NCBI GenBank assembly: GCA_014843695.1
Contig: CM026400.1
Coordinates: forward strand, 48,213,301-48,277,300
Direction: 5' to 3'
Length of the DNA stretch: 64,000 nt
Origin: Archivesica marissinica
Lineage: Eukaryota; Mollusca; Bivalvia; Venerida; Vesicomyidae
The notes below the pieces were generated by a model. The model searched no databases. It had not been told where the DNA came from and was given only the letters and a program-made list of their open reading frames with translations. Numbering within the stretch: position 1 is the stretch's first letter; each line of letters opens with the position of its first letter. The translations under genes were made by a program, and so were the position numbers. Below, one piece after another: positions 33,301-48,300 of this stretch.

Positions 33301-36300
33301 ATATTTGATGCAAACTAGCAGATGTTCATGTATATCAATAAAACTTTATAATTCTATGTGAAATATTTTTCATTTTGACCATTTTTTATTGTTTACGTCT
33401 CTGATATTTTTGCAGTTTGGCTTTGCGAAAAGTAAGAAAATGTGTCATAATGTTTTTTTCAATCGTCAGAATGTTTTTAAATTTTCTGTGTAGTACATCT
33501 ACAATATACTGATAAATATGAAAGCATAAAAAACATACCACACCGTGCTTGTTTTTGAGCTAAATGAGAATAATCGTTACCATTTCAGTGTCAAAATAGG
33601 ATATTTCCACAATTAGAGACTAATATTTGTGGTATTTCGTATTTATCATTTTATCTCAATTGCATTCTATTGTATTAAACTTACAACACACAATGCAGCA
33701 TTATCATCGCCGTTTAAAGTGTCCGAAATTACAATGGGATGTGTCCCGTCCGAATTGATGTCAGTTTTATTATCAGGCAGTACGTGTTCAAATGCAATTT
33801 GTTTCTTTCTTACAGATGACTTGGCTCCAGATAAAAACTTTCCTGTTCGATTGCGTTTATAAAAGATCATTATGAATATTAAGACGCGTACTAATTTATT
33901 GAAATATAAAACTAACACAAAAAGTGATATTATTTTTTTCTGTAGAGGTGAGCCGTGAAATGTACCAACGGTAATAATCGCGATGCGTAGAAAGCTGCGC
34001 ACGAACAATTGTGATATACGCCTTTAAATGTATTCAGAATGGAATGGGTTAAATGGTGTTATTTAATAAATGTCTGCAAAATCTGGTTAAATTACACAGC
34101 ATGACCATTAAATACAATATTTGAATAGAAGGAGTGCTTTATAATGGGGCAATTGTATCTTACTGGACAAAATGTTGTATGAAAATTGTAAAAAAAACAT
34201 TTTTTCTAGGGAGAAGTTGGGCCCCTAGGGGGCGAAGTGGGTCCCTTGGGCAACTATTTCGCCCAAGTTGCCCTCTAGAATGAGCCCTGATGATCTCAAT
34301 TACCGTACTTGGATTATCATTCACCACATCTAGTGGCTCATTTTACTCTTTGCACGCTAGCGTGGAAACTAACAGTCAAATATTTCATGCAATTTCATTA
34401 GAATTGTGTCCTTACAACTTACTCTTTTGAAATCCTCTCTGCCTCGAGGCGATGGATTCCATCAGGAATGAGGTCTCGAGAGTGATTAATATAAGTTGTA
34501 AGAACTTGTTTCGCCATCGAGCTAAAATAAATTTGTATAAACAAATCCCATAACTTTCAGTTTCAAATAAGACACTTGAATGAACCGTCGTCTGCCACAA
34601 TTATTTGAACTATTTATAGCCTTTATTTTACCCAACATGCAAAGAGTTAATGGCTGGGTATTAGTTAATTATGTATGCCTATTGGGTACAATGTGCTTGT
34701 GTTGTGGGATTGATCCAATGGGGAGGTTATTGATTAATGATTAATGATTAATTTATATACACTTCTTTTAATTTGATTGCCAAACAAGTTCTCACACCAT
34801 TTGTTGTTTATTTTGGTAGAAGTTTATGGTGTACAGTTTTAGGTAACTTTAAACACACCCAATGTAGTTCATACCCCAATGGAAACTATTAACTCGCGAT
34901 TCATTACTTATATTTACATCAATGAAACAAAGAACAAAAATATCACACTTTCCCATTAAAAGGTATTTAGTTCAAATTTGCGACTTATCGTGTGGCGGGG
35001 ATCTGATAATTATATCATCCTTGGAACAGCGTATAAACTGTAAGACACGCATTTTCTCGCAAAGAACGCTGCATAACACTGCGAATGTGCATGCCCATAA
35101 CATCGAGTGCACATGTCAAGCTGCATATCATTGCCCATAACATCGAGTGCACATGTCAAGCTGCATATCATTGCCCATAACATCGAGTGCACATGTCAAG
35201 CTGCATATCATTGCCCGTAACATCGAGTGCACATGTCAGCTGCATATCATTACTTGGAAACTCTTATACAATAAGGGCAAATACGTTCATCGAAGGAAAT
35301 GCAATAGCGATGTAAATATTACATTTAAAGTGACATATTATTGCAAAATGCAAAACAATACTCTCCTTAAATCTGTAAAACATACTGGGCTATATGTCTG
35401 TAGACATGTTGAATCATTTTAATGCTAAAGCATTTTTTCAACATTGACTACCCGAATCAATCGATCATATCTCAAATGTCTGTAAAACTTTGCATGAATG
35501 GTGAATCGGTGATCAAGTTTCCATTCTTTGACTGATAAGTAATGAATGGTTCGATATTAAATTACACTCTGGCAGATACACCATTGCTACCTCTGATCAG
35601 AGACACCTATACTCCAGGTCAGTCATTATTAGTTTACTGAACTACAGATCAACTTAATCATGACTACACACAATAACAAAATTGTATGAATGTTCGATCC
35701 CCCGTCTGACCCTAATAAACCGAGGTCTCGTGTCGGTGCTTTACACCGTGCACGTAAAAGACACATGCCAGCTGCATATCATTGCCCGTAACATCGAGTG
35801 CACATGTCAGCTGCATATCATTGCCCGTAACATCGAGTGCACATGACAGCTGCATATCATTGCCCGTAACATCGCGTGCACATGCCAGCTGCATATCATT
35901 GCCTGTAACATCGAGTGCACATGTCAAGCTGCATATCATTGCCCGTAACATCGAGTGCACATGTCAGCTGCATATCATTGCCCGTAACATCGAGTGCACA
36001 TGTCAAGCTGCATATCATTGCCCGTAACATCGAGTGCACATGCCAGCTGCATATCATTGCCCATAACATCGAGTGCACATGTCAAGCTGCATATCATTGC
36101 CCGTAACATCGAGTGCACATGTCAGCTGCATATCATTATTTGGAAATCCTTATACAATAAGGGCAAATACGTTCATCGAAGGAAATGCAATAGCGATGTA
36201 AATATTACATTTAAAGTGACATATTATTGCAAAATGCAAAACAATACTCTCCTTAAATCTGTAAAACATACTGGGCTATATGTCTGAAGACATGTTGAAA

Positions 36301-39300
36301 AAATGCTTTAGCATTAAAATGATTCAACATTTGACTACCCGAATCAACCGATCATATCTCAAATGTCTGTAAAACTTTGCATGAATGGTGAATCGGTGAT
36401 CAAGTTTCCATTCTTTGACTGATAAGTAATGAATGGTAATTCATCGGGCTCGAATGCTAATTCATTTGGCTCAAGGTTGAAACCATTAAGACAACAAGGA
36501 AGTCATCGGGCCCGAATGCTAATTCATTTGGCTCAAGGTTGAAACCATTAAGACAACAAGGAAGTCATCGGGCCCGAATGCTAATTCATTTGGCTCGAGA
36601 TTGAAACCATTATGACAACAAGGAAGTGGATTAAATGTATTGCTTCTGTGAAAAGCATTGGAGTGAAATATATGAAGTTTTGGCAATAATAAGTCTCATG
36701 TACTATAGTGACGTAGTATATCTTTCAATGGTCTCCATTTGAAATGCCAAACCTGCATTTTTACAAAATAAATTTAAACTACCGGTATTTATTTTACAAC
36801 GATTGCGAAGCAAGTTTTAACAACTTATATTAATCACTCTCGTTGGCTCGGATGAAAGCATATATGTGATCATTCGCGTGGGAGGAAACCGGAGTACCCG
36901 GAGAAAATACACCTGTCCGATCTGGCGACCATCGTACAATCTCATATACTTCCCGGTCCGAGGATCTAACCCGGGTCGCATTGGTGAGAAGCAAGCGCGC
37001 TAACCATTACAATTTTTCAGGTGGGACATAACACTGAATCTTTTTATTAAACACCAACAAGGGGTTTTGGAGATGAAGCGCTGACAGGGCTTTGTGTTAT
37101 AAAAAATGATCAAAGGGCCGTAATTTATAAATCAGCAGAATATCAAATAAGAACAGAATTGCAATTAGGCATAATACTGTGCTTCCTGCCAAGTTTGGTG
37201 AGGCATAATACTGTGCTTCCTGCCAAGTTTGGTGAGGTATAATACTGTGCTTCCTGCCAAGTTTGGTGAGGCATAATACTGTGCTTCCTGCCAAGTTTGG
37301 TGAGGCATAATACTGTGCTTCCTGCCAAGTTTGGTGAGGCATAATACTGTGCTTCCTGCCAAGTTTGGTGAGGCATAATACTGTGCTTCCTGTCAAGTTT
37401 GGTGAGGCATAATACTGTGCTTCCTGCCAAGTTTGGTGAGGCATAATACTGTGCTTCCTGCCAAGTTTGGTGAGGTATAATACTGTGCTTCCTGCCAAGT
37501 TTGGTGAGGCATAATACTGTGCTTCCTGCCAAGTTTGGTGAGGTATAATACTGTGCTTCCTGCCAAGTTTGGTGAGGCATAATACTGTGCTTCCTGCCAA
37601 GTTTGGTGAGGCATAATACTGTGCTTCCTGCCAAGTTTGGTGAGGTATAATACTGTGCTTCCTGCCAAGTTTGGTGAGGCATAATACTGTGCTTCATGCC
37701 AAGTTTGGTGAGGTATAATACTGTGCTTCCTGCCAAGTTTGGTGAGGCATAATACTGTGCTTCCTGCCAAGTTTGGTGAGGCATAATACTGTGCTTCCTG
37801 CCAAGTTTGGTGAGGCATAATACTGTGCTTCCTGCCAAGTTTGGTGAGGCATAATACTGTGCTTCCTGCCAAGTTTGGTGAGGCATAATACTGTGCTTCC
37901 TGCCAAGTTTGGTGAGGCATAATACTGTGCTTCCTGCCAAGTTTGGTGAGGTATAATACTGTGCTTCCTGCCAAGTTTGGTGAGGCATAATACTGTGCTT
38001 CCTGCCAAGTTTGGTGAGGTATAATACTGTGCTTCCTGCCAAGTTTGGTGAGGTATAATACTGTGCTTCCTGCCAAGTTTGGTGAGGCATAATACTGTGC
38101 TTCCTGCCAAGTTTGGTGAGGTATAATACTGTGCTTCCTGCCAAGTTTGATGAAAATGCAACAATGGTTTGAAAAAATGAATCGCAGCTAGATACGATAA
38201 ACTTGCACAGATCTACAAATGGATGCCTACATGACTACCCCATGCAACAATGGTTTGAAAAAATGAATCGCAGCTAGATACGATAAACTTGAACAGATCT
38301 ACAAATGGATGCCTACACGACTACCCCATGCAACAATGGTTTGTAGAGATGAAAGCACAGCTAGATAAGATACAGTAAACTTGGACAGACCTACAAATGG
38401 ATGCCTACATGACTACCCCATTCACCTCTATTTTCTTTATGCACACAAGATCAATTATAGTCACAGACGGACGGACATATATACCAAGAATCACAGCTTA
38501 TGAGCTAAATCGTGTGTTCAGGCCATGCATAATAGTCACTAACCCTAACAATCAATGACTTATGGTAGAAGATTGTCAACAATATTCATCTAAACAGTTA
38601 TAATAGTGCTAAACATCAAATGTTGGCCTGGTCGGAGGGGTATATTGCTATTTGAGGGTCTGATGGCATAATATCCTGGAAAACAATGGGAGCATTGTGT
38701 TTGTAGCATTGTGTTTGCAGCATTTTGCTTGTAGCATTGTGCTTGCAGCATAGTGTTTATAGCATTGTGCTTGCAGCATAGTGCTTGCAGCATTGTGTTT
38801 ATAGCATAGTGCTTGCAGCATTGTGCTTGCAGCATTGTGCTTGCAGCAGTGTGTGTAGCATTGTGCTTGCAGCATTGTGCTTGCAGCATAGTGTTTGTAG
38901 CATTGTGCTTGCAGCATTGTGCTTGCAGCATTGTGCTTGCAGCATTGTGCTTGTAGCATTGTGCTTGCAGCATAGTGATTGTAGCATAGTGCATGTAGCA
39001 TTGTGCTTGCAGCATTGTGCTTGTAGCATAGTGCTTGCAGCATTGTGCGTGTAGCATAGTGCTTGCAGCACTGTGCTTGCAGCATAGTGATTGCAGCATT
39101 GTGCTTGCATCATAGTGCTTGCAGCAGTGTGTGCCTGCAGCATTGTGCTTGCAGCATTGTGCTTGCATCATAGTGCTTGCAGCATTGTGCTTGCAGCATT
39201 GTGCTTGCAGCATTGTGCTTGCAGCATAGTGATTGCATCATAGTGCTTGCAGCATTGTGCTTGCAGCATTGTGCTTGCATCATAGTGCTTGCAGCATTGT

Positions 39301-42300
39301 GCTTGCATCATAGTGCTTGCAGCATTGTGTGCCTGCAGCATTGTGCTTGCATCATAGTGCTTGCAGCATTGTGCTTGCAGCATTGTGCATGCATCATAGT
39401 GCTTGCAGCAGTGTGCACTTGCATCATAGTGCTTGCAGCATTGTGCTTGCAGCATTGTGCTTGCAGCATTGTGCTTGCAGCATTGTGCTTGCAGCATTGT
39501 GCTTGCAGCATAGTGATTGCAGCATAGTGTTTGCAGCATTGTGCTTGCAGCATTGTGCTTGTAGCATAGTGCATGTAGCATAGTGCTTGCAGCATTGTGC
39601 TTGCAGCATAGTGCTTGCAGCATAGTGCTTGCAGCATAGTGATTGCATCATAGTGATTGCAGCATTGTGCTTGCATCATAGTGCTTGCAGCATTGTGCTT
39701 GCAGCATTGTGCTTGCATCATAGTACTTGCAGCAGTGTTTGTAGCATTGTGCTTGCAGCATTGTGCTTGTAGCATTGTGCTTGTAGCATTGTGCTTGCAG
39801 CATTGTGCTTGCATCATAGTGCTTGCAGCATTGTGTGCCTGCAGCATTGTGCCTGCAGCATTGTGTGCCTGCATCATTGTGCTTGCATCATTGTGCTTGC
39901 AGCAGTGTGCACTTGCAGCATTGTGCACTTGCAGCATTGTGTTTGCAGCATTGTGTTTGCTGCATAGTGCTTGCAGCATTGGGCTTGCAGCACTGTGCTT
40001 GTAGCATTGTGCTTGCAGCATAGTGCTTGCAGCATAGTGCTTGCAGCATAGTGCTTGCAGCATAGTGCTTGCAGCATTGTGCTTGCAGCATTGTGCTTGT
40101 AGCATTGTGCTTGTAGCATTGTGCTTGTAGCATCGTGCTTGCAGCATTGTGCCTGCAGCATTGTGCTTGCAGCATTGTGCTTGCAGCATTGTGCTTGCAT
40201 CATAGTGCTTGCAGCATTGTGCTTGCAGCATTGTGTGCCTGCAGCATTGTGCTTGCATCATAGTGCTTGCAGCATTGTGCTTGCATCATAGTGCTTGCAG
40301 CATTGTGCTTGCAGCATTGTGCATGCATCATAGTGCTTGCAGCATTGTGCGGTTGCAGCAGTGTGCGCTTGCAGCATTGTGTTTGCAGCATTGTGCTTGC
40401 AGCATTGTGTGCTTGCAGCATTGTGCTTGCAGCATAGTGCTTGCAGCATTGTGCTTGCAGCATTGTGCTTGCATCATTGTGCTTGTAGCATTGTGCTTGC
40501 AGCATAGTGATTGTAGCATAGTGCATGTAGCATTGTGCTTGCAGCATTGTGCTTGTAGCATAGTGCTTGCAGCATTGTGCGTGTAGCATAGTGCTTGCAG
40601 CACTGTGCTTGCAGCATAGTGCTTGCAGCATTGTGCTTGCATCATAGTGCTTGCAGCAGTGTGTGCCTGCAGCATTGTGCTTGCAGCATTGTGCTTGCAT
40701 CATAGTGCTTGCAGCATTGTGCTTGCAGCATTGTGCTTGCAGCATTGTGCTTGCAGCATAGTGATTGCATCATAGTGCTTGCAGCATTGTGCTTGCAGCA
40801 TTGTGCTTGCATCATAGTGCTTGCAGCATTGTGCTTGCATCATAGTGCTTGCAGCATTGTGTGCCTGCAGCATTGTGTGCCTGCAGCATTGTGCTTGCAT
40901 CATAGTGCTTGCAGCATTGTGCATGCATCATAGTGCTTGCAGCAGTGTGCACTTGCATCATAGTGCTTGCAGCATTGTGCTTGCAGCATTGTGCTTGCAG
41001 CATTGTGCTTGCAGCATAGTGATTGCAGCATAGTGCTTGCAGCATTGTGCTTGCAGCATTGTGCTTGTAGCATAGTGCATGTAGCATAGTGCTTGCAGCA
41101 TTGTGCTTGCAGCATAGTGCTTGCAGCATAGTGATTGCATCATAGTGCTTGCAGCACTGTGCTTGCAGCATTGTGCTTGCATCATAGTGCTTGCAGCATT
41201 GTGCTTGCAGCATTGTGCTTGCATCAGTGTTTGTAGCATTGTGCTTGCAGCATTGTGCTTGTAGCATTGTGCTTGTAGCATTGTGCTTGCAGCATTGTGC
41301 TTGCAGCATTGTGCTTGCATCATAGTGCTTGCAGCATTGTGTGCCTGCAGCATTGTGCCTGCAGCATTGTGTGCCTGCATCATTGTGCTTGCATCATTGT
41401 GCTTGCAGCAGTGTGCACTTGCAGCATTGTGCACTTGCAGCATTGTGTTTGCAGCATTGTGTTTGCTGCATAGTGCTTGCAGCATTGGGCTTGCAGCACT
41501 GTGCTTGTAGCATTGTGCTTGCAGCATAGTGCTTGCAGCATAGTGCTTGCAGCATTGTGCTTGCAGCATTGTGCTTGCAGCATAGTGCTTGCAGCATTGT
41601 GCTTGCAGCATTGTGCTTGTAGCATTGTGCTTGTAGCATTGTGCTTGCAGCATTGTGCCTGCAGCATTGTGCTTGCAGCATTGTGCTTGCATCATAGTGC
41701 TTGCAGCATTGTGCTTGCAGCATTGTGTGCCTGCAGCATTGTGCTTGCATCATAGTGCTTGCAGCATTGTGCTTGCAGCATTGTGCTTGCAGCATTGTGC
41801 ATGCATCATAGTGCTTGCAGCATTGTGCGGTTGCAGCAGTGTGCGCTTGCAGCATTGTGTTTGCAGCATTGTGCTTGCAGCATTGTGCTTGCAGCATTGT
41901 GTGCTTGCAGCATTGTGTGCTTGCAGCATAGTGCTTGCAGCATTGTGCTTGCAGCATTGTGCTTGCAGCATTGTGCTTGCAGCATTGTGCTTGCAGCATT
42001 GTGTGCTTGCAGCATAGTGCTTGCAGCATAGTGATTGCAGCATTGTGCTTGCAGCATAGTGATTGCAGCATTGTGCTTGCAGCATTGTGCTTGCAGCATT
42101 GTGCTTGTAGCATTGTGCTTGCAGCATTGTGCTTGTAGCATAGTGCTTGCAGTATTGTGCTTGCAGCATGGTGGTTGTAGCATTGTGCTTGTAGCATAGT
42201 GCTTGTAGCATTGTGCTTGTAGCATTGTGCTTGCATCATAGTGCTTGCAACATTGTGCACTTGCAGCATTGTGCACTTGCAGCATTGTGCGCTTGCAGCA

Positions 42301-45300
42301 TTGTGCGCTTGCAGCATAGTGTTTGCAGCATTGTGTTTGCAGCATTGTGCTTGCAGCATTGTGCTTGCAGCATTGTACTTGCAGCATTGTGTTTGTAGCA
42401 TAGTGCTTGTAGCATTGTAGCATAGTGATTGTAGCATTGTGCTTGTAGCATTGTGCTTGTAGCATAGTGCTTGTAGCATTCTCATGTATTTTTAGTTTGA
42501 GTGAGAATATATTGCCAAGTTCCAGCACTGAGAGGTACAATGTATCGTAGATCTGTGGAACATACATCTAGATATGCCCGACAGATTTTAACCCACCCTC
42601 TACCCCCAATAAAACAACCAGTGGAGCCTCCATGGTGTAGAGGATAAAATGCCCGCCCGTAACCAAGGGTTTGCCCGTAATCGAGGGTTTGCCCGTAACC
42701 GAGGGTTTGCCCGTAACCAAGGGTTTGCCCATAACCGAGTATTTGCCCATAACCGAGGGTTTGCCAGTAACTGATTATAAATAGGCAATTTAAGACATTT
42801 AAAATTTAATCCACATTGGCTCCTCTCTCCCACATGGCGATGGATTCTATCAGGAATGAGGTCTAGACAGTTTCACAATCCAGCTAAAACAAATTTGCAT
42901 TAATTAACACCTCAAACTTGCAGTCATACACACAGGCAGCACATAACCTCCAATTTCTACACATATTAACACACAGGCCTGATAATTATCTGATAATGTT
43001 CCTTTGAATAACATCATTCACTCCAGGAGATATTAAATTACCGGATGCGCCAGGCAATAGACCATCATCACTTAGTTACTACCTGAGATATTAAGCTGTC
43101 AGTATGCCTCATTACTTTATACTATAGTGAATGAAATAGTCTTATCGCTTTTAACAAGTGGCTATTAATATTGAATTACATTTATTTATCCAAAAAAGAT
43201 AGTTTGTAATAATTTCTAGCAAACTATTAGTATTATCCTCGACCACTCTATACTGGCCATTATATGTGGGATTTACACCGGGCATAGGTTCCACCACTCT
43301 ATACTGGTCATTATATGTGGGATTTACACCGGGCATAGGTTCCACCACTCTATACTGGCCATTATATGTTGGATTTACACCGAGCATAGGTTCCACCACT
43401 CTATACTGGCCATTATATGTGGGATTTACACCGAGCATAGGTTCCACCACTCTACCGTAGGCCTATATACCCGGTAATAAGTAAATCTGTGCCAACGAGA
43501 GTGATTATAATATAAGTCGTTAAAACTTGTTTCACAATCGTTGTAAAATAAATAAAGTTCAAACTAAATACTTAATTATAAACAAAATGAAGCGTGGGGA
43601 TAATGCATTGCCTGTCTACTTTGTTTGTTTTTGGTTACACGTACATGTGTCAAAGCTTGTTTCGCAATCATTGTAAAATAAATAAAAGCTTAAACTTAAT
43701 GAGATAGAAATAATGAAACCCATGTAACCAGAGGAGGAACAGATCTTCTGAACCCATGTTAGCACTGACCTCTTGACCCTTCCTCCACCTTCCCCCAACA
43801 AAAGATACCATTTTCAAGTCAAATAACACATGTGTACTGGGTATTTACAGATTCAAAATCACATGACTGTGATGAGTAACAGGATAATCTTAATTCAGAT
43901 AAATACACCACATGTGAAGTATCTCCACTTGAGGTGGATGTCCTTCCTCCTCGAGGGGTTCAAAGGGTGCTCAGTAGGCTCACATTTTATTTAACCCATT
44001 CACCACCAAGTAACTGACATAGACTGGTGCATGATATTTTTAGACTAATAAATTAGTAAGAAAATTACATTTGGACCAGTTCAAAATGGGTATTTTTTTT
44101 ATAAAAATAGTTATGTTATTTTATTATATTTCGGGTTTTACGCCTGCATCAGCACCATATCGGGCTATATCGCCGGCGGGCAGTTTACCTAACAACACCT
44201 TTCCTGGACAGGCTCCAGCGATTAACCAGTACTTGGGTGCACCAACCTCTGTAACTGCCAACTTTTTCATATAAATGAGACATGGCCTGAGCGGGTCTCG
44301 AACCAGTGACCATCAGTGATGATAGGTTACAGTGGTATGCAAGTCACTCGACCACGGAGGCGGACTTCTAAAAATAGTAATATTACTGTGTTTCTTAATT
44401 GTAACTGAAAACTGTAAATATGTCATTGAATTTCATTCGACATTTGATATATTCGACTTGTTTACACTGCTAGCGTGCAACGAGTGATCATAGGTGCCAT
44501 TATCTCTGGTTCCCAGTGTTCATTTGTTTGCTTTGGGGGTTCAATGTCGCACCGAAAGCACAGGACATACATGTATAGCGCCTCTCCACATATTATTGGT
44601 GGAGGAAGACAGCGGCTGCCGCTATGAGCAGTGTTTCAGGCACGGACTGCACCTGGGTAGAACCACTGACCTTTCACAAGTGACTATGTCTACGACCGTA
44701 GCCACTCGGCCCCTTCAGAGCAGCCTGACCTGGTGATGACCTTGCCATATATAGCAGAGACGTTCGATCACCTGTCCAACCCTGTCGGTGCTTTACACTG
44801 TGCACGTAAAACAACGAGAGGAGACTCTGGAATGGGTCTGTATCATTGCACTATCCTCCAAAATCTAAAATGACTAATCTCTTCAGGAGGCGTCGCCTAT
44901 ATGAGAAACCGGTAGCTGCTGACTATCAATAAATGTAAAACATTTCCAGTCATACCAATATTGTGGAAGTCGTGATAGCGCAGTGGATGCGCGTTCGCTG
45001 CAGGTGCGAAAGGTCCGGAGTTCGAGCCCCGCTGGAGCCGTTACGATTGTGCCCCGAGGTAAGGCATTTAAATTCCATGTTGCCTCTTCTCTCTCCCTCA
45101 TGGCGATGGATTCCATCAGGAATGAAGTTTCGAGAGTGATTAATACAAGTTGAAATAACTTGTTTCGCAATCGAGCTAAAATAAATTTGTATAAACTAAT
45201 TGTGACTGCGGAAAAATTCTAGAATATATAGTTATTCTGACGACCTTTCTTTTTTTTCTTTTTTTATTCGTAATATTATTTACATTATGTACATAATCAA

Positions 45301-48300
45301 CCGGCATACAAATATAACAATAATACTAGTATGTGGATCATAATACATATCCTGTGAATATGAATCAATACAATAGTTATTATAATACGTCTACAACAAA
45401 AGGTCTTTGATAGTTTTCAGTATTTGTTCAATAAATTGGTTATATACATTCACCTGTAATAAGCCGCTATCATTTTAATTTCGCTTTTAAACAATTTGAA
45501 AATATCATATTGTTTAGTCCAATTCTCTCTACAAAAGTACGATTTGTAAATGCTAAAACCAACAACCACGATAACAATATTGATGAAAAAGTATTGGGGA
45601 TCAGAAATTTTATATCCTAAAACAATAAATTTTAAGCTTCGAATATTTCTTTGGATTCCACACATGTTGAATAGATTTTGTACTTTATTCATGAATACAT
45701 ATGATTGTAGTCTTCTATTGTGTTACATTTTAATCACAGAGGGTTTTGTACAATTTTTCAGGAATTCAGAATTGCTGGGCTTGTCAAAATTTTGTTTAGT
45801 AATCTATATTTAAATTGTTTATATCTGTTGTCTGGGATCTGTTTGATAAAAGAATAAATATCTTTCCACATCTGCACACCCAGTGCAACCCCCCCCCCCT
45901 CCCTCCCCATAACAATCTGTCAAGCTTAGGTTCAATAACAGCTATCATACACTCTCGGAGCTTTTATTCAATTTGGCAGAATTTTCTCACTCGCTCATTA
46001 ATTTCAATGTAAAAACAACAAATTCATCTGTACAATATTATTAGAATCTATATCGGTATTTTATGCTTTTGACAATAGGGTTAGGGTTAGTTATTATTAA
46101 ATATATTGTCATTATTAATTGTCGCCCTAGGGTGCCCCACTTCTACCTAAAAAAAATTAATTTTTGGTTTTTACGATTTTCAAACAAAATTTTGTCTAGT
46201 AAAATACTCTGGGCTCATTATAAAGCACTCCCTCTATTCAAATGTTGTATTTAATGGTTGTACTGTGCATTTTAACCCTATTTTGCAGAAGTATATTAAA
46301 GAACACCATTTAAGGAAGCGATCACGCGCTTTCTCACTTCTCCCAAAAATTCTGACCTAGAATGAACCCTGTTTTATGAGCCCGATGTAGACAATGTGAA
46401 TGACGCCATATACTAGAAATGTATCCCCCTCCCCCCGATAAAAGGAAATAGATGTGACATGAAAATATCATTCAATGCTATATAATTAGGACTTCCAACG
46501 TCACCAGAATGCACTATTTGACATTTAGGTTAAAAAAATATGGGGGGATGCCTCCAGATCCCTCTACAGGACATCGCACCTTTAGTGCTCAATTTCACAC
46601 TGCCTACCCCCCCCTCCTGGATCTGTGACCCATGCTCAACCTACGCCTCCCCCCCTAGTGCCAATTCAGGACCTGCCAATGCTGTTCATAGGCTAATGAG
46701 AGGCGTGCAGCTAGCACACTGGATGCGGGTTGCCCTGCTTGTGGATTTTATTAACTGGATGCGGGTTGCAGTGCTTGTGGATTTTATTAACTGGATGCAG
46801 GTTGCCGTGCTTGTGGATTTTATTAACTGGATGCAGGTTGCAGTGCTTGTGGATTTTATTAACTGGATGCGGGTTGCAGTGCTTGTGGATTTTATTAACT
46901 GGATGCAGGTTGCCGTGCTTGTGGATTTTATTAACTGGATGCAGGTTGCCGTGCTTGTGGATTTATTAACTGGATGCGGGTTGCCGTGCTTGTGGATTTT
47001 ATTGTTTTATTAGTATAGCAAATTTTCAGACATATGTTTCTTATTACGCATTAATTTTTATCATGGTATACAGTGAAAAAAAATCAGGGCAGCACCCTGC
47101 CTCCCCACCGCTCCTGGATACCGTTAACGATAGAGGCAGTAACGAAATATACAATTGGCAGTAATCTTGGGACAATTGGCAGTAATCTTGGGACAATTGG
47201 CAGTAATCTGGGCATTAGGGTTAGCGCTAAATTTGATCTTCAATTGAAGAGTATTCTACTGTTCAGCTTTAGTTTACTGTTTTGTGGAATTACTGCCTCT
47301 ATCCTAGTCCAAATATTTAGACTTGAAAAATGTGACATTTTACTATCCAGGCATTTTTCAAAAATAATTTGAAACAGAAAAATTATGTAGAGGTCTTCAC
47401 ACTTTAATTTTTTAAATATCTTTTTCATGACAAACAAGGCATTTCTCAAATTTCATCCGCTTTCATTGTACACTATGTAAAACATATTCCTTTAGATAAA
47501 TCCGACCGTAAACCATTCTATTTATATAATCCGAGATGCACGTGCATTTCATGCTTTTTGCCTGTATGTGTATATTGCGTATGTGCTAATCCTACAAACC
47601 GACACAAATGACATCTGTGGTCATTGAGATGTAGAAAAAACATAAAGTTCCAACAGTTTATGATACCATGCGTCGAATGACAGTAGAAGAACGAGGGCGT
47701 GCTGTGGGAATGGTCCAGGGTGGAGTCTCTAACAGACAGGTAAGCTTTGAAATATTATAACGCTTACAATTTAACACATTTCATATACTTTAATTCACAT
47801 CCATGGACTGCATGTAACCCTACCCTAGTAAGTTTATCACTTTGTCCCTTTCAGGTTGCCAGGTTCTTTGGAAGAGACGTTAAAACCATAACCAACATCA
47901 TGGCCAAATTTGCACGTACCGGTGGCGTTGCTGACGAGCCGAGACATACCCGTAGACGAGTGACATCAAAACGACAGGACGGTGTAATTCAACGGATCCA
48001 CGTAGCTCAGCGTTTCAGACCAGCATCAGTGACTGCCAGACGAATGATTGGGATACACAACCGTCCCATATCATCACAAACTGTGCGTAGACGTTTACGG
48101 GAGCGAGGGTTACGGGCCAGACGACCGTACAGGCGTATCGTATTGAAGGTAAATCACCGTCAGGACAGGTTATTATGGGCCAGACGTCACCTTCGATACC
48201 GTAGAGCAGACTGGGCCCAGGTGTTGTTTAGTGATGAGAGCAGGTTTACACTCCAGGATAACGACTGCCGTACCAGATGTTACCGGCGACGAGGCGAACG

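Noticed and set aside
33667..34008. A host gene encoding a 113-residue protein
   Set aside because: It lies wholly inside a TTAA-bounded element and matches no domain I recognise; left as part of the mobile element.
10301..42482. CRISPR arrays
   Set aside because: The direct repeats are contiguous tandem units without unique spacers of constant length, and the genome is eukaryotic.
37143..42567. Many open frames of 60-360 codons with Cys/His/Gln-rich or Ala-Gly-Ser-Thr repeats
   Set aside because: Translations of the 34-bp and 14-bp satellites; no independent support.
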